From NCBI GenBank assembly GCA_002179805.1, contig NAVB01001199.1:1-32365 (forward strand): a DNA stretch of 32,365 bases, in the 5' to 3' direction. A program made the position numbers and the translations under genes. The stretch comes from Acanthamoeba lenticulata (lineage: Eukaryota > Discosea > Longamoebia > Acanthamoebidae). Position 1 is the first letter of the stretch; every line of letters begins with the position of its first letter. The notes below the pieces were generated by a model that had not been told where the DNA came from, ran no database searches, and worked only from the letters and a program-made list of their open reading frames with translations. This document shows positions 8,757 through 19,676 of this stretch, piece after piece.

Positions 8757-11703
8757 TCAGTCACACGACCCGCGTCGCGGCTTGCCGCTGGAGCCACTGA
8801 AGACCGTAGGCGCGCTGGGCGGGCCAGGCTCGGACACGCGGAGGAGGGGGCTCTCCGCCCTCACCTTCTCGGTCGGCTTGCTGCTGCTGCTGCTGGTGGT
8901 GTCTCTCTTATTGTCGCGCTGCAGGCCAGCAGCTGCCTTGGACCCGTTTCGCTCGACGTCGAGGAGCAGGATCTCGCGCTCCAGCTTGGCCTTGTGCTCA
9001 AAGAGGCACTTGAGCACCCGGCCCGTGGCGCCGCCCTCTTGGGCCGACGGGCTCGACGTGAAGCCCATCGGGAGAATCACCAGCGCGCTGTGTCGCCAGT
9101 TGGTCTTGGGCTGGGCCACGTTCAGACGCGGCGACAGCGAGGTCGACGACGAGTCGACTGCCGTGACGGTCGAGAGGTCCTCCAGGCTCGCGCTCGACCA
9201 CGGGCTGCGCGTGCTCATCTGCCGCTTCTTCTTCCACTGGTCCTCCTTGATCTCCTCCTCTTCCTCTGCGATGAACCTGTTCAAGTGCTTCATCGTCTTC
9301 TGCAACTCGCGCTCCCTCGTCTCTTGCGGTCTGAAGTGAGTCAGGAGGCGCAGCTTGCCCACCACGGCCTCGGGGTCCTTCTTCGGGTGGAGCTCGTGCC
9401 AGCGCTCGGTCTGCACAGCATTGATGGCCCTCCGTGTGAGCCATTTGCCCCAATCATCATCGTGTGACGAGCCAAGGGGCAGACCTTGGTGGTGAACTCC
9501 TGCAGCGAGCTGAATTTGACCCGCCCGATCGCGTGTGCGCTCGTCCCGGACGCGAGGCTGTACAAGGTCACCGACACCTTGTGCGCCTCGTCCTGCCTGC
9601 CCACCGGGCTGTCCTCCCCCCAACCCCCCAAATCCCGCATCAGCCCCAGTTCGGCTGGTGGCAGGACCGCCCCCTTGCGGCGCAGCAGTGAAGAGAGAAA
9701 GAGAGAGAGAGAGAGAGAGGAGGCGCGGACCAGCAGAAGTACTCGCGCCAGCGCGGCTCGGTCCGGCTTGCCGGGCTGGTCTGCACCTTCTGGCGGCCGA
9801 ACTTGACCTCCACGTACAGGTTACCGCCCTCCCCTGTGCGTGTGTGCATCGCGAGGAAGAAGCGAAGCGCGGGTAGCCCAGGTCAGTCTCAAGCCCAAGT
9901 CTGACTCACGTGAGGAACAAACAAAGGGGGAGGACGCTGGAAGGACCTTCTCGGTCGCGGAGCACCAGGTTCTTGAGCTGGATGACTGCGCCACGAGAAA
10001 AGAAAGAAAGAAAGAGAGGTGAGTCAGTCCCCAATCGCACACCAGCGTGAAAGGGCGAGAGAAGAGGGAAAGAGTGAGGGCAAGCGCGAACCTGCGATGA
10101 CGAGGACCCAGTCGGCGGCGGCAGCGGCGGTGACCTCGCCCTTGCCCTGCCAGAAGCGCTTGGAGGCCTGCTTCGGCTTGGTGGGCACGTTGAATATGAG
10201 CTGCTCCTGGCTCTTCGACCGGCGCTTCTCCTTCCTGGGGCCCGGCAGGATCCCCGTCACGCTCCACGGGCTCTTCCTGCTCTGCCGCAACTGCGGCGAC
10301 GATATCGTCGGCTGCTCTGCGGAGGTGGCGGCTCCGCCTACGACGTTGTCGGTCGACTTGCGGCCGCCCTGGCCCGAGCCGGGCGCAGGCGGCCCAGCAG
10401 CGTCGACGGCAGCAGCGGCGGGCGCGGGGCTGCCGGCCTGGACGAGCTCGCGCTGCCGCTCCTCGAGCCGCACCAGCTTGCGCTCAGAGTCGGCCACCTT
10501 GAGCAGCAGCTCGCGTATGCACGCGTGCTCGCGCTCGATGGCCTCGCGCACTTCCATCAGCTCTGATGGGCCCCAACATCATCATCATCATTAGATCACA
10601 TCACCATCGTGCGCGCACCACACCGAGTAGAGCTTTGAATGTGGACGCGGATGAGGGCGGGCGGTACCGCGCGCGTTCTTGTACTCGGGGGACTGGAGGA
10701 ACCGGCCGAGGAGGCCGTCGACCATGAGCACGCGCACGGCGCTCTGGGCCTCGTCAAACATGTGCCTGCGCAGAGGAGGCAGCCTCTCGTGAGGCCGCCA
10801 GCAGGCAAGAAGAAGAAGAAGAAGAAGAAAAAGCGCGGGAAAGATGGAAGTAGAGGCGCCTACGTAGAGGGAGACTCGAGGCGGCACTCGATGTCTTGCA
10901 CGAGGTGCTCGTCGACGTTCACCTGCAGCTCGGCGCCCTGCAGTTGATGTCGAAGTAAGAGAATCGTTGAGGATGGGTGGGTTGATGTAGAATGTGTGAA
11001 GAAGGACGGGGAAAACGTACGGGTTCGATGAAGTGGTGCCAGATGTGGTGAGCGCTCTCGGTCATGCTACGACGCTCGTCAGACGAGAGCGACTCGGTGT
11101 CATGGGGCCACATGTAGCGAAACTCGTCCACCGTATCGTAGAACTCGAGCGTCTCGTGGCAGTAGGCCTTGGCCAGGAAGCTTTGGCGCCATTCAAGTCA
11201 AACAAAACCGACACATGAAGTAAAAGTTGAAGAAGCAGAAGGTGACACCTGTGGAAGGCTCGTGCGAGCTCTGGTGTGTTAACGATGTCGTTGAAGGTGG
11301 GGCCACTGGCGACTTCACCCTCGGCTTGCGTAGGAGTGGGTTGCGGTCGACCACGAGGGAAAACGTAGTCGCGCGCACCTGCATGAGGGAGAGGCAAGCG
11401 CGTCGGTGCTCTTTGCCTGTCGATGACCTGCGTGATGGTGCGAGCAAGATTTTGCGAGAATTCTCCTCGATCGGGACCCATCGGCAGTGCTTTCTCGTGC
11501 AGTAGCAAGAGAAGGTCGGCGAGCCCCAGGCTGGGCCCGGTAGTGTTGGGTGGGTCTAAAACTGGTAAGGAGTCGTTTTTCTCTCTGGTCACATGATCTC
11601 GTACAAGCTCGTCGCTCTTATGACGGCCATGGCCACGTCCCCGACTGCGCAAGCGCAGTGATTTGTTCTTCTTCTCCCCACTAGGTGGGCCTAGCGTTTC
11701 CAT
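8757..11703 (-). CDS. RGS domain-coiled coil-C2 domain protein
   Basis: Nine exons on the minus strand (11249-11703, 11021-11180, 10876-10937, 10668-10765, 10092-10562, 9947-9985, 9731-9833, 9485-9596, 8757-9410) give 717 residues with all phases consistent. After a basic N-terminus comes an RGS domain (FNDIVNTPEL, FLAKAYCHETLEFYD, HIWHHFIEP, FDEAQSAVRVLM, GRFLQSPEY). Then follow a charged coiled coil (EAIEREHACIRELL), a low-complexity linker, a C2 fold (WVLVIAVIQLKNL, NLYVEVKFG, HKVSVTLYS, closing GKLRLLTHF) and a second coil. RGS domains speed GTP hydrolysis by G-alpha subunits; C2 domains usually bind membrane lipid. I infer a membrane-targeted dampener of heterotrimeric G-protein signalling. 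The start is the first in-frame ATG; the frame stays open upstream without another ATG. Its C2 lacks an obvious full set of calcium-binding aspartates, so calcium dependence is doubtful. Confidence 0.8.
9691..9720. repeat. GA microsatellite in an RGS-C2 intron
   Basis: About 30 nt of almost pure GA (CT on the coding strand) lies inside the minus-strand intron 9597-9730. On the coding strand it forms a pyrimidine run after the donor. Expected to be length-variable. Confidence 0.8.
10806..10834. repeat. AAG triplet run in an RGS-C2 intron
   Basis: A run of AAG triplets lies within the minus-strand intron 10766-10875. On the coding strand it reads CTT and serves as a pyrimidine-rich stretch before the acceptor. 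It is non-coding in my model. Confidence 0.75.
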
Positions 11704-12157
11704 CCTGGCGTTGTGATTCAGCGGAAGCTTCGGATAGCCCGAAAGAGGAACCACAAGATGAACCTCGTTCCAACCCGCGCTGAGAAAGAAGACTGCGTTT
11801 GGGTTGTGGGTGAGTGTCCCACCGTGGCCGCACACAACCAGCTGAACGGTTGGCTGTTGCGCCAGATGATATATGCGTAATTATTAAACAGTCAAAAAAA
11901 GAGAATGGCAAGTATGAAAAGGTCAAGGAAATAGCGCAGTTCCAAGGCGCCGAAATATCGAAAAAGGTCCGGAAATCTTTTCTTCTTACTAGCAAAGAGC
12001 CGTTAGGAAAGAGCGCCCAAACCAGATCTGCTCGTTCCTGCTTCTTACGGCAGACGATGCGTTATCACACCAATCGAGGCTTGCCTTGACTTAGATTTGC
12101 TCGATTTGCATCGAGACTTGACCAATATTTTGCCATCTGCACATCAGCAAACACATC
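11704..12157. other. Divergent intergenic region, RGS-C2 / HExxH peptidase
   Basis: A 454-nt spacer separates two divergent start codons and presumably carries both promoters. The most AT-rich part is 11868-11905, including a TATATG/ATTATTAAA stretch that could serve the minus-strand gene. The minus-strand frame is open for about 130 nt above 11703 but has no ATG there. No other structure was recognised. Confidence 0.4.
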
Positions 12158-13954
12158 ATGTCGCAGAGGACTTCCAAGAGGAAAGTGGGCACACGCAACG
12201 AAGAAGAGGACTCGCTGCATCCTTGTGAAACGCAGACATCCAAGAAATCGAAAAACAAAAGCGACGCGAAAGCGAATCTGAATGCTGCAGGGCGAGTCTC
12301 TGCGCGTGGCACCCGCAAGAGGAAGATCGAAGGCGGAGCCAGGGGGGAAACGACACAAGAGGATGACGAGTGTGGTGAGCCGAAGGCCGACGCTAAGGCT
12401 GCAACTTCGACATCAACCAATGGTGAGGGGGAGAAGGATGGAGCGAAGCGCGCCCGTCGAGCAGTTGTAAACCATCGCATCAACAGCGCCCTGTTGCAAA
12501 AGGCACGCCTGCTGGAAAAGAACGTGCTGCCCGGCGTCGATTTGCACTACGTCATCGACCGCCGCCTTAATCAAACCGACATTGAATGGAAGCTCCGCTC
12601 TACCGCCGTCGGTACTGTAGACCTTAACGCGGCTTTACTCTGCTGAACCGCCCTCGTGACTTACGTCTGCGTGCTGCAGGCCTTGTGGTGCAGCTTCCAT
12701 ATGGGCTGGGCGAAGGGCCGCGACGTAAGCTGCTCGACGATGTGAGGGGCCGGATCCTTGCGCAGAGCAAAGACACCAAACGGCGCACCACCCTGGCGGT
12801 CCTTAAGAAGGTGCGCACCCCCTGATTCATAAGTGTATCAAAGGCGGCTGCAATCTCATCATTACGGCAACAGGCCAACATGGTGGCGATGAGGGCCAAG
12901 TTTGGGGGCATGCGCTACACCGCAGTCCAGGCTTTTGACAACAGCAGCTACATGGGTTCGCGCCGCTTTCTTTGAGCGTTGGATGCTCGCCTCGGGCGCT
13001 CACTCTGACCGGTGGGGGTTCTTATCGCGCCCAGTGCTGGGCAACCTGCCCGACCACGACAAGGTGGCGCACAAGCTGGCCGAGCTCAAAGCGCGCATCG
13101 GTGCGCCCTCCATTCCAAGCCTCGCACATGACTTTTTTCTGGCCGTGGTGATTCACTTAGGCTGACACATGTGCACGTTTGGTGTGTGCAGTCCCGCTGT
13201 TGGTGCAGTTCAATGTGGAGCTCCGCGAACTCAAGGAGATCGTGGCTCAGAGCCTCCGTGGGCGCATCTTCACCAACAAGGATCATGGTACCCACACATC
13301 GGGCTCACCTGCAGTGCCTTTTTCTCTCCCTTGTTGTTGTTGTTACTCATGAGTACCGCCGTTGTAGCCGCGCAATATGGTGGGCGGGTCACTGCACGAA
13401 TCGACCTGCGCGTGCGACAGTTCACCGACCTCGAGAAGCTGCGGTCGGACCGAGGCCTCATGATCACGCTCATCCACGAGCTGGCGCATGCCATCACTCC
13501 CTCAGGTTCGTCGTCGCTCGCCTCTTTTGGAGTTTTGAGATTTTTGAGCTAATGGGCTGTGCCGCTGCCATTAGACGTCAAGCAGGTCAAGGGCCGAGGC
13601 AAGGTGAAGATGAGCCACGGCCCTCTCTTCTGGGAGAACGTCATGCGAATCGCCAAGGTCGCCTCCGAGATCGAGGACCCGACATGGAATCGTCGGCGTC
13701 GTGGCGACGAAGTCAGCGGAGACGAAAGCGAAGAAGGCGGTGAAGGACCGGAACGACGACAACAACAACAACAACAACTAGAGGAGGAGGGCGACGGGGG
13801 AGCCCTCGACCTGGCGAGGCGGAAACGCGTCATTTTTGAAGTCAAGGACGAGTTGGAGTTCCGCAAGAAGATTGAGCAGGAGGACTCGCTGACTGATGAG
13901 CTGGGCGACGATGACGACGACAACGATCTGCCACAGGAGGAGATGTCGTCGTGA
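12158..13954 (+). CDS. Putative nuclear HExxH zinc metallopeptidase
   Basis: Seven exons (12158-12611, 12680-12810, 12874-12955, 13035-13100, 13192-13287, 13368-13505, 13575-13954) give 448 residues, all junctions GT-AG and in phase. The first 110 residues are Lys/Arg/Ser-rich with basic clusters (SKRK, TSKKSKNK, TRKRK) that suggest nuclear targeting. A middle domain of unknown type follows. The peptidase motif HELAH is at 13475-13489, and a probable third zinc ligand is the His of SHGPLFW at 13616-13618, about two dozen residues later. The tail is acidic (DELGDDDDDN). The pattern HELAH...H-x3-FW recalls the WLM/SprT-like zincins and a small peptidase family of giant viruses. Protease activity is inferred. 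It could act on nuclear or DNA-bound proteins, but nothing here proves a substrate. Confidence 0.7.
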
Positions 13955-14045
13955 CTTTTTTTTTTGTGATTTATTATTTATTTCTTTCTCTCGTGTACGG
14001 GCACCCGAGAGTGCAGGAGAACTCCTCTGCGGGCGGGTGTGTTCA

Positions 14046-14051
14046 AATAAA
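14046..14051 (+). promoter_or_regulatory. AATAAA polyadenylation signal
   Basis: A canonical AATAAA sits 92 nt after the stop codon of the HExxH peptidase gene, in the AT-rich stretch after 13955. It is a plausible poly(A) signal for that gene, and the next gene starts only about 120 nt later. Confidence 0.5.
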
Positions 14052-14167
14052 CGGCGCCCATTTTATTGTAAATTATCCGGCCTTTATTACGGACGGCTAA
14101 TGAAAATATGGCACAATGACTGGAGGTCATTTTTTTCTTTTTTTAATTGGAGTTTGCACAGGCCATC

Positions 14168-17100
14168 ATGGAGGGTGAAGGTGAAGCGAAGCCACCAACC
14201 TTGTTTTTGTGGTGGCAATGTCGTTCTTTCTTTTTTTTGTCTGCCACTTGTGGTGGTCCTCCTGCTTTTGTATTTCCGGCTTATCGCTCACATACTCCGC
14301 CCCCCCCCCTCTTCTCTTTAATAATGACATGTGCAGCGACAGTCCGAGACCGCTCGGGCACGCTGGCATTCTTCTCTACGCTGGCCAACGGGTGGCAGCA
14401 AAGCGCTGCTGGTGGGGCAGAGAGGGCCGTCAGCTTCGAGCGAATGGACGACGGAGAAGAAGGGAGCGCGAAAAATGGCCACGATGCGCTTGCGGTATCA
14501 GCGGCAACCTCCGCCAGGAGTGGCCAAGCCAGCAGCAGAGAACGTTGCTCGGATATACAGAACGGTGGCGCAGCCAGGAAGGAAGGGGAGAAGATGCAGC
14601 GCACGCAGCTGAGAGTGTCAGCTGGGGCCGAAAAGGAGGAGAAGGAGGAGAAGGACGCGCTGACCCACTCCAAAGTGAAAAGTGGGCGGCTCAACTCGTC
14701 CGCCTCAGCTGCCGCGGAGAGGAGCGACCAGGGCAAGCTCAAGGACAAAGAAAAGAGCAAGAAGAAGCAGAAGAAGAGCACGAGCACGATCGTGGTGGAC
14801 CTCTTCGGCGGCGGCGGCGAAGATAGCGGGAGCGACATCGACAGCGACAGGGAGGCCAAGAAGCGCACCTTCACTGCGAAGCTGGTACTTCGCTCGCGCG
14901 CCCCTCCCCTGCGATTGTCGGCCTGTCCTTGCATCTCACAACACACACGCGCCCCGCTCGTGGCTGGCACGTCAGTTCAAGAAGAGGAAGAACAGCAGGA
15001 GCCCCGACCCGGCGAGCACCATGCCGGCGCCATTGTCCCTCTCGTCTTCGCCAGCCACGTCGGACCCGTTCCCACGCACGGTGTCGGCATCGCCGCGCCT
15101 CTCCTCCTCTTCGCCGTCGCCCCCCTTGCCCGGCCTCGTGACCCCGCCGGGCTCGTCCATCGGCGGCCCATCGGAGGCCGCCTCGCCCAGCGCGGGCTCG
15201 AGCCCCGTGCCGTCCCCGCGCGGGCTGGCGGTCCGCCGAAAAGCGCAGCTGACGCGGTCGTCGGGGGACGTCGTCAGCGACGAGCCCGGCCCGCAGCCCC
15301 TGCCCGGCGCCGACTCGTCGCCAAGCACCTCCGAAATGGTGGTGCCGCTCGCTCGGGCCAAGTCGAGCGTCAGCCCCGAACCGTACGTCTGTGTGCGCGC
15401 CGCGCGCGGCTCAGTCGAGCGAGGTACTGAGGACGTCTCCTTCTTGTTGTTGTCGTTGTGGAACGGGCAGACTGGTGGACGCGTCGCCTCGCACGCCCGC
15501 CGGGAAGAAGAACCGACGCGAGCTGCGCAAGAGCTTGAACCTGTCGTCGCCCAACATCGTCAGCGGCTTCCACATCCCGCCGGCCGAAGGGTACACCCTG
15601 CCCCGCGACCGCAAGGGCAAGACCGAGATCCACTACGAGGTCGAGAAGGTCTCCACGGGCAAGCTCGTCGAGCTCCTCGAGAAGCACCCCAAGGAGGTGC
15701 GCCCCCGTGGAGCCCCACACCACAGGGACATGGGCGTCTATTTGACACGTCCTGTCGTTGGCGCGCGCGCACACACACACACGCAGATCGACTCGCAAGA
15801 CAACAACGGGTGGACGGCGCTGCATGTGGCCGCCAGCGAGGGCAAGCTCTCGTCGGTGGCCATCCTGATGCAGTACGGCGCCGACGTCAACGCCAAGACC
15901 GTGAACGGCGCCACGCCCCTCCACTACTTTGTCCGGTACGTGCGCCTGGAGTTCATCACAAACAAAGAAGAGGGTTGGTATGGGGGGGATAACCTTTCGA
16001 CTCGCGCCACCAGGTGCGACTACGGGGCCGATCGCAAGTCGTACTTCTCGCTCCTCCGCAAGTTCTTTGCCGCCGGGGCCGACCCCAATTGCCAAAATAG
16101 GTACGACGCTTTCGGCCGAAAAGCGTTTCCATGGAATGAACAGGGGGGTTTGACGGGGTGCGGGGGAACAGTTCCGGCGAGACCGCCCTCCACGCCATCG
16201 CGCTCAAGAACAAGGTGGAGGAGTTCAAGCTGCTCCTCACGGAGACCGGCGCCGACGTGAACCTCCAAAACAAGTGCGCTCAGGCCCGCACACATACGAG
16301 AGAGGCAGTCGGGGCTGACGCTCGAGGCCGTGGTGTGAAATGTGGTCATGGTGGTGGTGGTTGTTGTGGTTGTGGTTGTGGTGGTGCTTGCTGCAGGTGG
16401 GGCGAGACGTGCTTGCACGTCGCGGCGCGGTTGGGGCACCGGGACATGGTCCTGCTGCTGCTCAACTACGGCTCCAATCCGGCCCTGGAGGGCGCCAACG
16501 GCACCGCCAAGCAGGTCGCCCTCACATCCAAGCAGCTGGGCATCTACCAGGTTCCGCGCTTCGCTCTCTTGTCCCACTGCCTGGCCTCACCCCGGCTTTG
16601 CTGCTAGCGCTGGCTCACCGCCCTGTGTGTACATTTATGTACATGTGTGCGCGGACGCAGATTCTGGGCGGCGACAAGGAGGGCGCGGCGGCCACGTGCG
16701 CGCGATACTCGAGCGATGAGGACCTGCGTCGCGTCGTTCGCTGCCAGCAGGTCGTGCGCAAGTTCCTGCGACGCGATCTGGTCACGCAGCTGCACCGATT
16801 TAGTACGCCAGAAGCTTCTCTCCCTCTTTGGCTGCAAGCGCTCGAGGACTGACGCTCTTGAGCGCAGCGCGCAAGCTCAACAAGGGGGTGGAGACGCGGC
16901 TGGTCGACGCACGAAAGCGATATCGCAAGCTGCAGGAGCTGTACGAGTCTCAGGGCCGCTACATCGGTGCTCAAGAACTCCTCTCCCCACATGTGTCCAT
17001 GCTTCGACATGTATGGACTTCTTCTAAGACCTTCTCGCCGTTTGCTCGAACGGGGTCCAACCCCTGGATCACAGAGCACTTGGAAACACTGGTGAAGCAC

Positions 17101-17937
17101 TTTGTGATGCCGCTTCGCGAGCACAGCTGGTCAGAAAACGCCGCATTTGAGCCGCGACATGTGCGTGATCCACCACCACTTGAAGCTTTGCTGCAGGTCG
17201 TTCACTCGGCTGAGTCTCGCTGCTGCAGGTACAAGCCATCTTCAGCAACGTAGAGGCGCTCCTCGAGTTCACGCAGAAGATGCAACGAGACCTCGCCAGC
17301 AAGATGGAGGACAGGACCAGCGTCTATTCAGCAATCGGCGACTACTTCTTGTCCATGGTGCGCCTCTTCATCCCCAGATGGTAGCACGTTTTGTTACGCT
17401 CTCCTCCTGCTCATCTCCTCTGGTGGACGTCACGTGTCTGCGCAGATTCCCAGCCTCCCAATCTACACGGACTACGTGACCAACTACGAGAACGGGATGA
17501 ACACGCTGCAGCAGCTGCGAAAGAAACCCGAGGCCGTGGCCCTCCTTCAGGTGCGCTCGTGCCCTTGAGGAGAGGATGCTCCAGAGGCCGTCGAGAAGTC
17601 TGACAAGGGATGGGGCTCATACGTCTGGGCGTTGGTGTGGGCCGGGGGTAGAAATGTGAGGAGAGCTCGGGCCAGAGGAACAACGTGGGGTCCATGCTCA
17701 TCATGCCCGTCCAGCAGCTGCCCAAGTACAACCTCTTCCTCCAGGTACGTCTTCTTCGGCTACGCTGTGCTCGCCCACTGGGGACTGACGCACGTGGAGC
17801 AGGACGTACGCAAGTTGACGCCGAAAGAGCACGTGGACTATGAGGCTACGGTGCGCGCGTGTCAGCAGCTGGAGGCCGTCATCAACGCCATCAACAAGCT
17901 TTCGTCGGCCCTCCACGAGCAAAAGGCCCTCCACTGA
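14168..17937 (+). CDS. Ankyrin-repeat/IQ/DH-domain Rho guanine-nucleotide exchange factor
   Basis: My model has 15 exons and 814 residues: 14168-14174, 14337-14884, 14976-15382, 15471-15696, 15787-15935, 16014-16100, 16172-16273, 16397-16550, 16661-16802, 16868-16966, 17075-17160, 17229-17357, 17446-17550, 17676-17744, 17803-17937. In order: a Ser/Pro/Lys-rich disordered N-terminus, four ankyrin repeats (GWTALHVAASEGK, GATPLHYF, GETALHAIALKNK, GETCLHVAARLGH), a weak IQ motif, then a DH domain (KRYRKLQELYESQGRYIEHL, FVMPL, IFSNVEALLEF, IGDYFLSM, PVQQLPKY). DH domains load GTP onto Rho-family GTPases. The chain ends about 45 residues after the last DH core motif, with no PH domain, unlike most Dbl-family proteins. 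The start and tiny first exon are uncertain; a strong acceptor at 14336 shows that coding continues from upstream. Confidence 0.82.
16343..16390. repeat. GGT/TGTGG-rich tract in an intron
   Basis: A G/T-rich run of GGT and TGTGG units fills the end of intron 16274-16396, just before the acceptor CAG. That replaces the usual pyrimidine tract with purine/T sequence, which is unusual for a 3' splice site here. Confidence 0.7.
16742..16783 (+). other. IQ-like motif between ankyrin repeats and DH domain
   Basis: The segment CQQVVRKFLRRDLV fits the IQ pattern (Q-x3-R-K-x3-R) apart from a Cys at the first hydrophobic position. IQ motifs bind calmodulin or myosin light chains. It may couple calcium to the exchange factor; this is inference. 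Confidence 0.45.
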
Positions 17938-18220
17938 GCGAGGCTTCGAAACACAAAGACAAGGCCTTATTGTTGTATAAAAATATAAATATTGTACTCG
18001 TACGGGACACCCCATGCAGCACTGACGACCTCGAGCGCGTCGAGGCTCACGTACGGCCATGGTGGACGAGAGCACAACACATGTGAGAGCAGGAGGTGCG
18101 GTGGTCGCCGTCGACTCTTCTGCGAGCGCAGGTTCGGCCTACGGCACAAGTGTGTGAGTGCCGCGTGCTACTCGTGCTCGCGGCCTTGCGTGAGGAGAAA
18201 CTGTACCTGGCATTGCAACT

Positions 18221-18712
18221 TCATGCCTGTGTGTCAGCGATCGGGTTCGCATGGATGGTTACGCTCCGAATCTTGACAGGCGTGAGCGGCCGATCGTTGT
18301 CGTCGACGGGCACCTTCTCCAAAGCATCGAGCGTCTCGAATCCCGAGATTATGTGCCCGAACACCGTGTAAACGTTGTTGAGGTGTGGATGCTTTGCGTA
18401 GGTGAAGAAGAACTGGCTTCCATTTGTGTCGGGTCCGCTGTTGGCCATAGACAAGATGCCGCGCTTATTGTGCTTAATCGTGGCAACAAATTCATCTTTA
18501 AATGGTCGCCGCCAAATGCTTTCGCCACCAGTGCCCACGTTGGTGGGATCGCCTGTTTGCACGATGAACCCCTTGATGTTGCGATGAAAGAGGCAGTCGT
18601 TGTAGTAGCCGCTAGCGCAAAGCGCCAAGAAATTCTCTGAAGCAAGAGGCACCTGCTCACAGAAGAGCTCGACCTTGATGTCGCCCAGCGTAGTGTGCAG
18701 CGTTACAGACAT
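18221..18712 (-). CDS. PPIL3: PPIL3-type cyclophilin peptidyl-prolyl isomerase
   Basis: An uninterrupted 163-residue frame with the full single-domain cyclophilin fold: TLHTTLGDIKVELF at the start, the active-site strand FHRNIKGFIVQTGDPT with its catalytic Arg, MANSGPDTNGSQFFFT and NVYTVFGHI. The tryptophan that binds cyclosporin in classic cyclophilins falls in HLNNVYTVFG and is replaced, as in PPIL3. Length and divergent loops match PPIL3 (about 161 residues), a nuclear cyclophilin found with spliceosomes. It is the only intronless gene of the window. It faces bL17m head to head across 126 nt. Confidence 0.93.
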   Translation of the reverse strand: MSVTLHTTLGDIKVELFCEQVPLASENFLALCASGYYNDCLFHRNIKGFIVQTGDPTNVGTGGESIWRRPFKDEFVATIKHNKRGILSMANSGPDTNGSQFFFTYAKHPHLNNVYTVFGHIISGFETLDALEKVPVDDNDRPLTPVKIRSVTIHANPIADTQA

Positions 18713-18838
18713 GGCGAACGATTAAATCGTCTATCGCTGCTCTATTTCCCCTCTTTTTCTGCCAGGAAAAGGTACGGGAAAAACAACATTAAAGCGGACT
18801 TCTTGCCAGTGTTCAATTAGCCACCGCACGTTGCCACA
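18713..18838. promoter_or_regulatory. Compact bidirectional promoter, PPIL3 / bL17m
   Basis: Only 126 nt separate the two start codons, so both core promoters and leaders must lie here or overlap the genes. There is a pyrimidine-rich stretch at 18740-18762 and an ATTAAAG at 18789. No TATA box stands out. Confidence 0.55.
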
Positions 18839-19498
18839 ATGAGACATCTTGTTGCTTTCCGGTATGCTCTTGTTCTATTGCCTGGTTTTTTCGTGATCCC
18901 CTCCCTCATCCCCATCGAATTCGCGGAATTACTGTTCTTCCGATTGTGAAATGGTTGCGAAACCAACGCATTCGGCTGGGCATTGGTCTGAACGGAGAAG
19001 TCACGAAACAGCCGTTCTTACTGCTGCTTATGCTTGTGCAGAAAGTTGAGCCGGTCGCCCGCGCACAGGCGATCACTGCTTCGTAATCTTGTGACGTCAG
19101 TGTTGAAGCACGGCCGCATCCGCACCACTGTGCCCAAGGCCCAGGAGCTGCGACGCCTGGCCGAGAAGGCCGTCACGCTGGCCAAGCGCGGCGACCTCAA
19201 CGCCCGCCGCAGCGCCCAGGGCCTTATCTACGAGACGGCCGTTGTGGACAAGCTCTTCCGGGAGATGCCCACCCGCATGGCTGGACGCAACGGCGGCTAC
19301 ACGCGCATCGTGCGTCTGGGCCGCCGCTCGGGCGACAACGCTGAGATGTGCTACGTTGGCTTCGTGGACGTGCTGCCCTCGCGGCACGAAATCGAGAACC
19401 GTGCGATGGAGGAGAGGCTGCGCAATGCCCCACCCACCGAGGGCAAGGAGCAGGCTGTGGACGACCTCTTCCTCCTCGGCGGCCCTGCTGCGCAGTAG
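18839..19498 (+). CDS. MRPL17: Mitochondrial large-subunit ribosomal protein bL17m
   Basis: Two exons (18839-18861, 19042-19498) give 159 residues. The short first exon supplies MRHLVAFR, which joins KLSRSPAHRRSLLRNLVTSV to restore the bacterial-type L17 start; this fixes both the start codon and the 180-nt intron. Other L17 features are HGRIRTTVPKAQELR and the late GGYTRIVRLGRRSGDNAEM motif. bL17 lies near the exit tunnel of the large subunit. Because the family is bacterial in type and the gene is nuclear with an intron, the product should act in the mitochondrion. The basic N-terminus may suffice for import, as no separate long presequence is visible. It converges with the Csm1-like gene. 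Confidence 0.93.
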
Positions 19499-19676
19499 CC
19501 GCCTTTCTGCTTGTCTCTTCTCCTCTTCTGAACACGCTCTTCTTTTTTTCTACATGTAAAGCTCAGTGGGGCTGTGCATGTGGCCCACACAGGAAGGAGG
19601 AAGAAGGCCACAAGATGCGACAGTAGAGTTGGAGTGAAAATGAAAAGTGTACACACGCTAAGGCCGACCCAAGTCC

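Noticed and set aside
17198..17228. Intron of about 30 nt in the DH gene using the donor after LEALLQ
   Set aside because: Too short compared with all others; the donor GTGCGTG at 17161 gives a normal 68-nt intron and a better DH motif (EPRHVQAIFSNVE).
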